In this document: positions 25,193 to 34,174 of the stretch, piece by piece
How the letters are laid out: every line of letters begins with the position of its first letter
How positions within the stretch are numbered: position 1 is the first letter of the stretch
Source of the DNA: Thermoleophilia bacterium UBA2241
Lineage (GTDB): Bacteria > Actinomycetota > Thermoleophilia > UBA2241
DNA: 64,000 nucleotides
NCBI GenBank assembly: GCA_002347645.1
Contig: DDYF01000021.1
Coordinates: forward strand, 14,644-78,643
Direction: 5' to 3'
Notes under the pieces: model-generated
Database searches by the model: none
Told to the model about the DNA's origin: nothing
What the model saw: the letters and a program-made list of their open reading frames with translations, nothing else
Translations under genes and position numbers: made by a program

Positions 25193-25768
25193 ATGGAAGA
25201 CGTGACGCAGTGGGACGTGCTGGTGCGCGTGCTCGTCGCCGGCGCCTTGGGGGCGATCATCGGTCTCGAGCGCGAGCGTCACCGGCGTGCGGCCGGCGTG
25301 CGGACACACGCGCTGGTCTCGCTCGGCTCGGCCCTGCTCACGGGGAGCGCCCTGCTCATCGTGCATGACACGGGCGCGGGCGGCGCGGCTGAGGCGGTCC
25401 GGATCGCCGCGGGGGTCGTGACCGGCGTCGGCTTCATCGGCGCGGGGACGATCCTGACCTCCCAGGGCCGTGTCCGCGGCCTCACGACTGCCGCTACCGT
25501 CTGGGTCACGGCGGGTATCGGCATCACCTGCGGCTACGGCTACCTGCTGCTGGCCGCGCTCGTTGCCGGCCCGGTCATCGTCACGATCCTGCTGCTGGGT
25601 GTCGCGGAGCGCCGGATCGAGGAGTCCCTCGGGGCGGATGAGGACGCCGAGGGGAATCAGGATGACGCGCAGGCCGGCGAGGCCGAGGTGCACCAACCTC
25701 CGGAAGGCGAGACGGGCGAGGGAGACGCAGGCCCGCCACTCGGCGAGGCAGAGGACGCCACGGACTGA
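25193..25768 (+). CDS. MgtC/SapB family membrane protein
   Basis: The ATG at 25193 lies six bases after a -10 box; a frame to 25160 begins upstream of that promoter and is rejected. The 191-residue protein has the MgtC N-terminal membrane domain with four to five helices and the motifs GAIIGLERERHRRAAGVRTHALVSLGSAL and GVGFIGAGTILTSQGRVRGLTTAATVWVTAGIG. It lacks the C-terminal ACT-like domain of virulence MgtC and instead ends in an acidic, disordered tail of about 50 residues. The family is linked to Mg2+ and acid stress, but the role here is unknown. Confidence 0.85.
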   Translation: MEDVTQWDVLVRVLVAGALGAIIGLERERHRRAAGVRTHALVSLGSALLTGSALLIVHDTGAGGAAEAVRIAAGVVTGVGFIGAGTILTSQGRVRGLTTAATVWVTAGIGITCGYGYLLLAALVAGPVIVTILLLGVAERRIEESLGADEDAEGNQDDAQAGEAEVHQPPEGETGEGDAGPPLGEAEDATD

Positions 25769-25812
25769 CGATGCGCGCCGCCCGACAGGCACCGAGGCGC
25801 CCCCCAAGGAGT

Positions 25813-25828
25813 CCCGCCGTCAGGCGGG
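25813..25828. terminator. small GC hairpin at the convergent ends of mgtC-like and homoserine dehydrogenase genes
   Basis: CCCGCC/GGCGGG with loop GTCA overlaps the stop codon of the minus-strand gene. It is short and has no T tract. Confidence 0.3.
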
Positions 25829-26884
25829 CCGGCACACGTGCAGGAGGTCGGCGTAGACGCCGTATGCGGTCTGCGGCACGAGGGCGCCGAGCTCCGCCAC
25901 GACGACGTCGCCCATGAGGTCGGTGTGCAGCACGACGCCGAGCGACTCCTCGGTGAGCGGGGCTAGAGGGTGGTCGATGTCGAGCTCGGCGGCGCGGACT
26001 CGAGCGCGGACCGGGCCGGCCGGGCTGCCGCTCGCGGCCGCGCCGCCGGCCTCGTCGCCCTCGCGCCACACGGTCGTGACCAGCCGAAGCCGCTTGCCGT
26101 CGGCCCGCGCCTTGACGATGCGCTCGCGGTGCACGTCGCGGAGGCTCTCCTTGACGACGTCGGCAGGGGTGATACCCGCGTCCATCGCCACGTTCGCCAG
26201 GGCGGCCGCCTTGCAGGCGGCGTCCCAGCCGTCGATGTCGTGGCTGGGGTCGGCCTCGGCGATGCCCGCATCCTGCGCGGCGCCCAGTGCTCCTTCGAAG
26301 CTCTCGCCGCGGCCGATCGCGTCGAGGATCACGCTGGTCGTGCTGTTGAAGACCGCTTCGAACCCGAGCAGGCGGCAATCAACGAGCGTGAATTCCAACA
26401 GACTGAAGACCGGCAGCCCGTCCATGACGGTGCTCTCGAAGCGGATGCGCCGTCCGGTTGAGGCGGCCTTCTTCGAGATGCGGCTCCAGTTCCACGCGAT
26501 GGGACCCTTGTTGGCGGTCACGACGTCCATGCCCAAGTCGAAGGCCGCCTCGATGTGACCCGTCGCAAGCGGGGCGAAGTCCTCTTCCATGACGGTGAGC
26601 TCGACGAGGACATCGGCGCCGGAGGCGGCGAGCAGTTGGTCGGCTGGGCGCGGCGGCGCGGGCAGCGGCGCCCCCTTGGGCGCCGCTGCCAGCACCGCGC
26701 CCGGCGCCATCCCGTCCGGTGCCAGCAGACTGCCGCGCCGCGTCCCGGCGCCCGTCACGAGCACACGAAGGCCATGCTTCTCGGCGAGGAGTGGCGCTTG
26801 TCGCTCGAGCAGCGCGCAGAAGCTGCGTGCGACGTTGCCGAAGCCAAGCAGGCACAGCTTCACGTCGCGCGGTGACGAAGTCAT
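25820..26884 (-). CDS. hom: homoserine dehydrogenase family protein
   Basis: The 354-residue protein has an N-terminal NAD(P)-binding domain (LCLLGFGNVARSF), the conserved VTANKGPIA segment and a substrate domain with the long Asp/Lys-bearing stretch AEADPSHDIDGWDAACKAAALANV. The ACT domain of longer homoserine dehydrogenases is missing, as in many short forms. It reduces aspartate semialdehyde to homoserine in the Thr/Met pathway, or acts on a related substrate. The insert APKGAPLPAPPRPAD near residues 68-82 is low complexity. It lies downstream of the class V aminotransferase in the same direction with a 39-base gap. Confidence 0.8.
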   Translation of the reverse strand: MTSSPRDVKLCLLGFGNVARSFCALLERQAPLLAEKHGLRVLVTGAGTRRGSLLAPDGMAPGAVLAAAPKGAPLPAPPRPADQLLAASGADVLVELTVMEEDFAPLATGHIEAAFDLGMDVVTANKGPIAWNWSRISKKAASTGRRIRFESTVMDGLPVFSLLEFTLVDCRLLGFEAVFNSTTSVILDAIGRGESFEGALGAAQDAGIAEADPSHDIDGWDAACKAAALANVAMDAGITPADVVKESLRDVHRERIVKARADGKRLRLVTTVWREGDEAGGAAASGSPAGPVRARVRAAELDIDHPLAPLTEESLGVVLHTDLMGDVVVAELGALVPQTAYGVYADLLHVCRPA

Positions 26885-26923
26885 CGGAAAGCCCCGGTCC
26901 CCGTACGGATCCGCGCCGCCATG

Positions 26924-28195
26924 TCAGCGCACCGACGTCGCGAGACTGCGGACGGCGTCGAGGAGCCGCTCCAGCTCTTCGCGCGTGGTATATGGGCAGA
27001 GACCCACACGCACCAGCCCGCCGCTCTCGATGAGGCCGAGGCGCTCCACGAGACGCACGGCGTAGAAGTGGCCGTCCCAGACGAACAGGCCGCGCTCGCC
27101 GAGCGTGCGCGCCACCTCCATCGCCGTGTACCCGTCGACTGTGAACGACACCGTGGAGGTCCGCGGATGACCCGTAGGCGGGCCGTAGAGCGTGACGCCG
27201 CGGGTGTCGGCGAGCTCGCTCGTCAGGTACCGGGCGAGGGGCTGCTCGTAGGCCTCGTTCGCGAGCATGCCGGCGACGATCTCCCGGCGCCGGCCGTCGA
27301 GCCCGGCCGGGACTTGGGCCTCGACGAGGTCCGTGTTCCTGCGGCCCATCTCGGCGATGAAGTCGACGGCGGCTGTTGTCCCCGCGATGCCCTCGTGGTT
27401 GAGCGTTCCGGTCTCGAACTTGTCGGGCGGCGTGGGCTCCTGCGTACGCAGGCGCAGCGCGTCGACGTGCTCGGCGACCTCGCCACGAACGTACATGACG
27501 CCGACGTGCGGTCCGAAGAACTTGTAGGCCGAACAGAGGAGGACGTCGCAGCCGATCGCCCTGACGTCGATGGGCCCGTGCAGCGCGTAGTGCACCGCGT
27601 CGACCACCGACAGGGCGCCGACTCGCCGGGCGATGTCGGCGATGCGCTTCACGTCGCTGATGGTGCCGACGGCGTTGGAGGCATAGTTGGCGGCGATGAC
27701 CTTGGTGCGACCCTCGTGTGCCATGCGTTCCAGCGCCTCGAGGTCGAGCGTGCAGGTGGAGGTGTGCACGGGGACCTCGCGGACGAGGACGCCCCGTTCG
27801 GCGAGCCGCAGCCACGGGCCCCGGTTGCCCTCGTGATCGATCTCGGTGATCAGGACCTGGTCGCCGGGCGAGAGGCTGTGGGCGAGCGATTGGGCCAACA
27901 TGAAGCACAAGGTCGTCATGTTGGCCCCGAAGGAGACCTCGTCCGGCCGGCAGCCGAACATGTCGGCCATCGCGGCACGGGCGTCGAGGATGATCCTGTC
28001 GGTCTCCTGAGTCGTGGCGAAGAACCCGTGCACGTTGCTGTTGTGGTCCACGAGGTACTCGTGCACGGCGTCGAGGACGCCCCGCGGTGTCTGGGTGCCC
28101 CCGGGCCCGTCGAGGTAGGCGGCGGGACGGCCGTTGACGGTCCGTGACAGAGCCGGGAACTGGCTGCGTACCCAGGCGACGTCGAACTGCGGCAT
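26924..28195 (-). CDS. class V aminotransferase (cysteine desulfurase-like)
   Basis: The 423-residue PLP enzyme has the family start DVAWVRSQFPAL...YLDGPGGTQTP, the HxN-type region VDHNSNVHGFFATTQETD, and the PLP-lysine segment LLCSAYKFFGPHVGVMYVRG. The usual active-site Cys loop of NifS/IscS is not apparent near the end, so this belongs to the cysteine-desulfurase-like group of uncertain reaction. GGGGGAG precedes the ATG. It starts divergently from the GH65 gene and is followed by homoserine dehydrogenase in the same direction. Confidence 0.8.
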   Translation of the reverse strand: MPQFDVAWVRSQFPALSRTVNGRPAAYLDGPGGTQTPRGVLDAVHEYLVDHNSNVHGFFATTQETDRIILDARAAMADMFGCRPDEVSFGANMTTLCFMLAQSLAHSLSPGDQVLITEIDHEGNRGPWLRLAERGVLVREVPVHTSTCTLDLEALERMAHEGRTKVIAANYASNAVGTISDVKRIADIARRVGALSVVDAVHYALHGPIDVRAIGCDVLLCSAYKFFGPHVGVMYVRGEVAEHVDALRLRTQEPTPPDKFETGTLNHEGIAGTTAAVDFIAEMGRRNTDLVEAQVPAGLDGRRREIVAGMLANEAYEQPLARYLTSELADTRGVTLYGPPTGHPRTSTVSFTVDGYTAMEVARTLGERGLFVWDGHFYAVRLVERLGLIESGGLVRVGLCPYTTREELERLLDAVRSLATSVR

Positions 28196-28227
28196 GTCAT
28201 CTCCCCCTTCGACCCGACGGCGCGAGT

Positions 28228-28244
28228 AGTCTACCGTGTAGCAT
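28228..28244. promoter_or_regulatory. back-to-back divergent -10 boxes (TAGACT minus, TAGCAT plus)
   Basis: TAGACT on the minus strand (28233-28228) would drive the aminotransferase and TAGCAT on the plus strand (28239-28244) the GH65 gene. They are five bases apart, so the two promoters must overlap and may exclude each other. Confidence 0.4.
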
Positions 28245-28254
28245 CCTGTGATGA

Positions 28255-31200
28255 ATGATGGCTGACAGAGAAGACACGACGCTGCGGCGAGCGGCGGCGT
28301 CAGGCGACGCCTTTGGGCGCGACTTCGCCGTGGTGGCCGTCGACTGGAAGGCGGCGACCGCCGATGCGAGTGGCGGAGCTATCGGCGACGACCTGGCGCT
28401 CGCGCTCGGCGCGGCGGGGCTCAGCAGCGCGATCGAACGGCTGACGGCGCTCGGCGTCGACGTCGCGGTGCTCGCCGACGAGGGCGTCGCCGTCATCGAC
28501 GGCTACCTCCGCGCGAGGCCCGCAGTCGAAGGCCGTCTCTTCCTGCTGCTCTCGCGCGGCGCCGAGGTCTACGTGGTCGGCCCCGCCGGTCCCCGCCTGC
28601 TCGAACGCCGCCAGGCGACCGCCGAGGAGGTGGCGGCGCTTGCGGCGGCGGCCGAAGCGCTGGGCGGCCGGCTCGCCGCCGCCGCCGCCGACGTCACGGC
28701 CGCGCCGGCTGACCGGCGCGTCGTGGCGCTGCGGCCGGGACACGAGGCCGGCGATGTGAGGGACGGGCGAGGCGTGGAGCCACGCGTGTTCGGCGTCCGG
28801 GGCCTGCCTGGCGAGGAGCAGGTGGCGACGCTGGCGCGGCAGCTCGTCAGGGAAGCCGGGCTCCCGCACGCGAGCGTGGTGGTCTGGCCCTCGCGTGTGG
28901 AACTCGGCCTGACCGACACGGCGGACTCCTTGCGCCACGTCTTGAGCGACCTCGTGCTCGGCCGCGGGCGCGAGCCGGAAGACCTGCTGGCGCTGGTCGC
29001 GGGCGCGGGGCCGATGCCGGGTCGCACCGCCCTGGACCCGTCCGTCGTCATGCCCGAGTTGCGGCGCGCGACGGTCATGTCGGTCGGCGCGCGCACAGAC
29101 GAGCTGCCTCCAGGGGTGAGGCCGCTGGGCGGTGGCGCGGACGGCTTGCTGGCGGCCCTCGAGGAGCAGATCGCGCGTCGCGGACGCGTCGCGATGGAGC
29201 GGTTTCCCGTCCCGAGTTCAGACCCAGCCTGGCGTTTCGTCGTGCCGGGCTTCGACCCCTTCCGCGAGCGCGAGGTCGAGACATGGCTGACGATCGCCAA
29301 CGGGGCGACGGGTACCCGAGGGGCGCTGGAGGAAGGATCGGCCGTGTCGACGCCGGCCACCCTCGTCGCCGGCGTCTTCGGTGACGGCACCGGCGAGCCC
29401 CGGTTTCGTCAGCCGGTGCCGGCGCCCGACTGGACCGGCCTGCGCCTCAAGCTCGGCGACATGCACCTCACGCTCAGCAACGGCGAGGTGCTCGATCACG
29501 AGCGTGTGCTCGACATGCGCAGCGGCGTCGTCTACCGCTTCTGGCGGCAGCGGGACCGTGCCGGCCGGACCGTCGCCGTGCGTACGGCCCGCTTCGCATC
29601 GCTCGACGACCGCAGCGTGATGGCGATCCGCGCCGAGGCCGTGCCGGAGGACTTCGGCGGGCAGCTCGTGTGGCAGGGTCTGGTCGGCGTCAGCCACGCC
29701 GGCGGGCCGACGCGTGAGACGACGTTCGAGGCGCTCGGAGACACGCCGGGCTTCATCGCGCTCTCGCGGGGCAGAAACGGCGGCGGGCACGCGCTCGCCG
29801 TCGCCACGCGGCCGGCGGCCGGGTCGCCCGTCGCACGCCGCGTCCAGCAGGCGCGCGACGTGATCGGCGGCCGCCTCGAGCCCGGCGAGCCGGCGACCGT
29901 CGACCGGCTTGCCGCGATCGCCACGGCACGGACGAGGACGCCTTCTCCGGACGTCGCCCGCCGCGCCCTGGCGCGCGCGCAGGAGCTCGGCTTCGACGAG
30001 CTCCTCGCACGCCACCGCGCGGCGTGGGAAGAGCGCTGGCGCGACGCCGACCTCGTGGTCGAGGGCGACGACGCGGCCCAGCGCGCCCTCCGCTTCTCCA
30101 TCTTCCACCTCATCGCGACCGGCCACCCCACGAACGATCGCGTTTCGATCGGGGCGCGCGGGCTCGGCGGTATGTCCTACTTCCTGCACGTGTTCTGGGA
30201 CACCGAGATCTTCCTCCTCCCGTTCTTCATCTACTCGCACCCGCAGACCGCCAGGACGCTGCTGACCTACCGTTACCGCAATCTCGACGGGGCACGCGAC
30301 AAGGCTCGGCTCATGGGTCACCGCGGCGCTCTCTTCCCGTGGGAATCGGCGGACAAGGGCGTGGAGACCACCCCGCCGTACGGGCTCGGCCCCGACGGCG
30401 AGATGATCCCCATCCTCTCGGGACTCATGGAGCACCACATCTCGGCCGACGTCGCATGGGCTGCGTGGGAGTACTGGAAGGGGACGGGCGACGACGGGTT
30501 CATGGCCGACATGGGCGTGGAGTTGCTGCTGGAGACGGCGCGCTTCTGGGTCTCGCGGACGAGCCGTGACGCCGACGGCCGCCGTCACATCCGTACCGTG
30601 GTGGGCCCCGACGAGTACCACGAGGGCGTCGACGACAACGCCTACACGAACGTGCTTGCGCGCTGGAACATGCGCCGTGCGATCGAGGCGCTCGCGTGGC
30701 TCGAGGGTGCGGACCGGCGCCGCGCCAAGGCGCTGCGCGAGCGGCTGGCGGTCAAGGACCGTGAGCTTGCGCAGTGGGCTCAGGTGGCGGACGCGCTCGT
30801 CGACGGCTACGACCCGGCGACGCTCGTGTACGAGCAGTTCGACGGCTTCCACGAGATGGACGACGTCCCCGTCGAAAAGCTTCGTCCCCGGCCGATGGCC
30901 GCGGACCTGTTGCTTGGCCGTGAAGTGACGCTGCGATCCAAGGTGGTCAAGCAAGCCGATGTCGTGATGCTCTGTCACGTGCTCGCCGACGAGATGGGCA
31001 AGGACGCGGTCCGCGCGAACTACGACTACTACGAACCGATCACCAGTCATGGCTCGTCCCTGTCGCCCGCGATCCACGCGGCGGTCGCGGCACGGCTCGG
31101 CGACATGCAGACGGCGCTCGAGGACTTCGCGATGGCCGCGGCGATCGACCTCGCCGACAACATGGGCAACGCTGCGCGCGGCCTGCACATGGCCTCCATG

Positions 31201-31509
31201 GGCGGCCTCTGGCAGGCCGCCGTCATGGGGTTCGCCGGCATCCGCCGACGTGGCGAAGCTCTGGCCGTCGAGCCGGCGCTTCCGCCGTCGTGGCGGCGCT
31301 TCGCGCTGCCGCTCTGGTTCCGCGGCGCGCGCCTCGAGATCGAGCTTCGCCGTCGTGGTCGCGGCGCCAAGGCGCTACAGCGTCTGGGTATAACCGTAGA
31401 ACATGCGCCGGCGCGCGTGGTGCTGGACGGCAAGGAGCGCACGCTGGCGTGTGGTCGTCACGCGTTCGCGCGCAGCGGGGGTGGGCCATGGGTCAAGGAG
31501 AAGCGATGA
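28255..31509 (+). CDS. glycoside hydrolase family 65 phosphorylase/hydrolase with HAD-like N-terminal region
   Basis: The 1084-residue protein has two parts. Residues about 330-1080 are a complete GH65 protein: an N-terminal beta-sandwich (VPGFDPFREREVETWLTIANGATGTRG), the (alpha/alpha)6 barrel (MSYFLHVFWDTEIFLLPFF, RGALFPWES, GPDEYHEGVDDNAYTN with the catalytic Glu near 787) and the C-terminal cap. GH65 enzymes mostly phosphorolyse maltose, trehalose, kojibiose or nigerose. Residues 1-330 look like a degenerate HAD/trehalose-phosphatase-like domain (FAVVAVDWKAA in place of DxDGT), probably not catalytic. The start ATG at 28255 (or 28258) overlaps a leaderless four-codon frame at 28251. The next gene overlaps by ATGA. 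Confidence 0.85.
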   Translation: MMADREDTTLRRAAASGDAFGRDFAVVAVDWKAATADASGGAIGDDLALALGAAGLSSAIERLTALGVDVAVLADEGVAVIDGYLRARPAVEGRLFLLLSRGAEVYVVGPAGPRLLERRQATAEEVAALAAAAEALGGRLAAAAADVTAAPADRRVVALRPGHEAGDVRDGRGVEPRVFGVRGLPGEEQVATLARQLVREAGLPHASVVVWPSRVELGLTDTADSLRHVLSDLVLGRGREPEDLLALVAGAGPMPGRTALDPSVVMPELRRATVMSVGARTDELPPGVRPLGGGADGLLAALEEQIARRGRVAMERFPVPSSDPAWRFVVPGFDPFREREVETWLTIANGATGTRGALEEGSAVSTPATLVAGVFGDGTGEPRFRQPVPAPDWTGLRLKLGDMHLTLSNGEVLDHERVLDMRSGVVYRFWRQRDRAGRTVAVRTARFASLDDRSVMAIRAEAVPEDFGGQLVWQGLVGVSHAGGPTRETTFEALGDTPGFIALSRGRNGGGHALAVATRPAAGSPVARRVQQARDVIGGRLEPGEPATVDRLAAIATARTRTPSPDVARRALARAQELGFDELLARHRAAWEERWRDADLVVEGDDAAQRALRFSIFHLIATGHPTNDRVSIGARGLGGMSYFLHVFWDTEIFLLPFFIYSHPQTARTLLTYRYRNLDGARDKARLMGHRGALFPWESADKGVETTPPYGLGPDGEMIPILSGLMEHHISADVAWAAWEYWKGTGDDGFMADMGVELLLETARFWVSRTSRDADGRRHIRTVVGPDEYHEGVDDNAYTNVLARWNMRRAIEALAWLEGADRRRAKALRERLAVKDRELAQWAQVADALVDGYDPATLVYEQFDGFHEMDDVPVEKLRPRPMAADLLLGREVTLRSKVVKQADVVMLCHVLADEMGKDAVRANYDYYEPITSHGSSLSPAIHAAVAARLGDMQTALEDFAMAAAIDLADNMGNAARGLHMASMGGLWQAAVMGFAGIRRRGEALAVEPALPPSWRRFALPLWFRGARLEIELRRRGRGAKALQRLGITVEHAPARVVLDGKERTLACGRHAFARSGGGPWVKEKR

Positions 31510-32285
31510 GTCTGCTCGTCGCCCTGAGCGGCGAGACGGGCGACGCGGGACTGCTCGCCGACGCGCGGGCCGTGGCCGGCGCAGCCGGGTGGCCGTTGCG
31601 CGCCGTTCACGTCAGCGACCCGGCCGCACCCGGGAGGCCTCCGTCGTTCGGGGCCGTCGATCTCGACGGGATCGAGCTGGTCAAGACGGAGGGCGCCCTG
31701 GTGGCCGAGATCGTCCGCCTCGCCTCCGAAGGCACCGGCGCGGTCGCCTTCGGCGCCCGTACGACGCCTGCTCCGGGGCTCGGCGGCGTCGCGCTCGCCC
31801 TTCTGGGCGCCCTCGACGTCCCCATGCTCGTCGTTCGGCCCGGCGCGCGCCCGGTGGGGCGCCTCCGTCGCCTCGTCGTTCCGCTCGAAGGCAGCCCTTC
31901 GGTGTCGGTAGCTATGCAGCACGCCGACGACGCGTTCTGCGCCCGGGGGCGCGAGATCGTCATGCTTCACGTCGTGACGAGCGACTCGCCGACCGAGCCC
32001 GGCAGCCTGCCCGCGCCGCGCCTCGTCGACCAGGAGCACTACGAGTGGGCCTCCTGGCAGGAGGAGTTCGCGATGCGCTTCTCGCAATGCGTCGAGGGCG
32101 GTCGGCACCGGGTCTGCGTGCGCGTGGGCGACCCCGCCAAGGCGATCATCCGCGAGGTCCGCGAGCTCGACGCCGAGCTGGTCGTGGTCTCGTGGCGGGG
32201 CAGCATGGCCGAGGACCGCGCCCCCGTCGTGCGCGCCCTGCTTGAAGACTCGCCCTGCCCGGTCTACTTGGTGCCGGCCAGCTAA
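31506..32285 (+). CDS. universal stress protein family (tandem-like UspA)
   Basis: The ATG at 31506 overlaps the GH65 stop (ATGA). The 259-residue protein has a diverged first half and a recognisable UspA second half (RRLVVPLEGSPSVSVAMQHADDAFCARGREIVMLHVVTSD ... AIIREVRELDAELVVVSWRGSMAEDRAPVVRALLEDSPCPVYLVPAS). The ATP-binding G-x2-G-x9-G(S/T) motif is not clear, so nucleotide binding is doubtful. Coupling to a GH65 enzyme suggests a role in carbon or starvation stress, as an inference. Confidence 0.75.
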   Translation: MSLLVALSGETGDAGLLADARAVAGAAGWPLRAVHVSDPAAPGRPPSFGAVDLDGIELVKTEGALVAEIVRLASEGTGAVAFGARTTPAPGLGGVALALLGALDVPMLVVRPGARPVGRLRRLVVPLEGSPSVSVAMQHADDAFCARGREIVMLHVVTSDSPTEPGSLPAPRLVDQEHYEWASWQEEFAMRFSQCVEGGRHRVCVRVGDPAKAIIREVRELDAELVVVSWRGSMAEDRAPVVRALLEDSPCPVYLVPAS

Positions 32286-32761
32286 CCATTCCGTCACACA
32301 AGTTGTTCGCGGCGATGATCCGCGGTCGGCTGCTGGCCACCCATACCCCCCATGCGGTCGTAGGCTTGACCCCCGTCCGCAGACTCCGTGCCCGGTCGGG
32401 CCTCGTCTAACAGCCCTTCGTCGGAGGCGTGTGTGGCCGCTGAGTAGTCAGCCGGCAGACCACCGATCATCAGTGCACCGACCTTATGCCGGAATCTCTG
32501 GGGACGGCGCTCTGACCCCGCCGCGCGGGCATCGTCGGCCGCGTCCGGGAAGTTGGCAAGCGGGTACACCGCCTCTCCGTCGCGAGACCGAACGGCGCAC
32601 CGAGAGCAGAGTGAGATCTGCGTCGGGAGCGTCAACGATACTGCGACTGTGCGAGTGTGAGCTGTCGTCTGGAGGGCACCAGGCGGTGCCTGCGCCCCAC
32701 GGCAAAGCACCTCTTGCCCAAGCCTGTCGCGCGCGTCAAGTGACTGACTGGGACCTCATCC
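32286..32761. other. non-coding boundary of the lower-GC block
   Basis: No supported gene is seen in about 480 bases. Composition becomes visibly less GC-rich here than in the preceding genes and stays so to about 40.7 kb. No integrase fragment, tRNA or flanking direct repeat was found. Short open frames on both strands lack ribosome sites and family motifs. Confidence 0.5.
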
Positions 32762-32790
32762 TTGACCTCGCAGTCACCGGCCAATATACT
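32762..32790 (+). promoter_or_regulatory. promoter TTGACC-N17-TATACT of the catabolic block
   Basis: This near-consensus sigma-70 promoter has exactly 17 bases between TTGACC (32762-32767) and TATACT (32785-32790). It lies 50 bases upstream of the M20 peptidase start and is the best promoter in the window. Its AT-rich -10 differs from the TANNNT boxes of the host-like genes. Confidence 0.7.
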
Positions 32791-32839
32791 GGGCGCAAAA
32801 TGGGCTAAAGGCCGACCATAAGGACTTTCAGTTGGGCGT

Positions 32840-34174
32840 ATGGCTGTGCTAACTGCCGATACCGCTTCGGCGATTGACGAAGCAGTCACTTCGGGGGCAG
32901 AACACGCGTTCTGTTTTCTTGAGCAGCTTGTGGCCGCCCCAAGCGTGCTCGGTGACGAGTGTCCTGCCCAGGAACTCGTGTTGACGGAGTTCGCGAGACT
33001 CGGCTTCAGCATGAAGCGTGTTCCCATACGGGACGATGTCGCTCTCGAGCCGACTGCGGGTATTCCCAGGATCCCCTACGAGGGACGTTACAGCGTAGCG
33101 GGTCGACGAGGAACATTCGGGCGACCGTCTCTGCTGCTGAACGGGCACATCGACGTGGCGCCGACGGGCGACATGAGGTTCTGGGACTCGAATCCCTTCA
33201 CGCCGCTTCGCAAGAATGGCTGGCTTGTGGGGCGGGGCGCAGGCGACATGAAGGCGGGTCTTGCCATGGCCGCCCTTGCAGTAGCGGCCCTCTCGACGGC
33301 GTACCCCCAAGGCTTGGAGGGCCCGCTATCCCTCGTTTCCGTCATAGAAGAAGAGTGCACGGGGAACGGCACTCTGGCCACTATGCGTGCCGGCTATCTA
33401 GCGGATGCGGTCATCGTCCTTGAGCCGACGGACTTGAAGCTTGCGCTCGGAGGGATCGGGGTGCTGTGGCTCGACATCGAAGTGGAGGGACTTGCTGGCC
33501 ATGTGGACCTGAGCGGACAGGTTGTCAATGCCCTTGAGGCTGCTATGCCCGTGATCACGGCGCTCAGTGACCTTGAAGACCGGCTGAACGCAGGGCAGCG
33601 GCCTCGTGGCGGCCCAAGCCGTTTCGCGGTGAACATCGGGACTATCCACGGCGGCGATTGGCCGTCATCCGTTCCCTCGGTGTTGTCGCTTGGCGTCCGT
33701 ATGGGTTTCCCCTCCGCTTGGAGCGTTGGAGAGGCCGAGCAACAACTTCGTGATGCGGTGGATGCCGCATGTGCCAACAATCCGTGGCTGAAGCATCACC
33801 CGCCCGTCATCCGTCAAGCAGGACTTCGGGCTGCGGGCTACAGAGTGGGCGAAACGGACCCATTCGTTCAGGCATTCGTGGCGACCCACACTGTCACTCA
33901 TGGATCTCCGCCTGGAGTTGTGTACCCGGCCTGGACCACCGACGCCAGGTTCTACGTGAACCTAATGGGCTGTCCGGCCATCTGCTACGGCCCGAGAAGC
34001 AAAAACCTTCACGGTGCGAATGAGGGCGTTGAGCTCGCGAGCGTTATCGAGGGTGCCCGTACGCTTGCCCGCTTCATCGCCGAATGGCCGGCCAACCTCA
34101 GCCAAGCCGGGAGGGAGAATGGACGGCGGGCGACAGAGGCGAGTTTCACACCTGCGGAAAGGGAGTGCCCGTGA
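32840..34174 (+). CDS. M20 family metallopeptidase (ArgE/DapE-like), lower-GC block
   Basis: The 444-residue protein carries the full di-zinc set: NGHIDVAPTGD, GRGAGDMKAG, IEEECTGNG, LEPTDLK and a C-terminal SKNLHGANEG His. The region ACN-TCYGPR near the end resembles the acetylornithine deacetylase/succinyl-diaminopimelate desuccinylase group. It is the first gene of an operon with a ribose-type ABC transporter (GTGA overlap with the ATPase) and an amidohydrolase, so it probably deacylates or hydrolyses the imported compound. Its codon use is less GC-rich than that of the M20 gene at 9152, in agreement with acquisition. The ribosome site is weak. Confidence 0.85.
   Translation: MAVLTADTASAIDEAVTSGAEHAFCFLEQLVAAPSVLGDECPAQELVLTEFARLGFSMKRVPIRDDVALEPTAGIPRIPYEGRYSVAGRRGTFGRPSLLLNGHIDVAPTGDMRFWDSNPFTPLRKNGWLVGRGAGDMKAGLAMAALAVAALSTAYPQGLEGPLSLVSVIEEECTGNGTLATMRAGYLADAVIVLEPTDLKLALGGIGVLWLDIEVEGLAGHVDLSGQVVNALEAAMPVITALSDLEDRLNAGQRPRGGPSRFAVNIGTIHGGDWPSSVPSVLSLGVRMGFPSAWSVGEAEQQLRDAVDAACANNPWLKHHPPVIRQAGLRAAGYRVGETDPFVQAFVATHTVTHGSPPGVVYPAWTTDARFYVNLMGCPAICYGPRSKNLHGANEGVELASVIEGARTLARFIAEWPANLSQAGRENGRRATEASFTPAERECP

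Noticed and set aside
25043..25807. N-terminal extension of mtbB up to 25807
   Set aside because: It would run antisense through mgtC; the ATG at 25042 has a good ribosome site and matches the expected family length.
32294..32808. Small genes in the gap before the M20 peptidase
   Set aside because: Short frames on both strands lack ribosome sites and conserved motifs, and one overlaps the strong promoter at 32762-32790.
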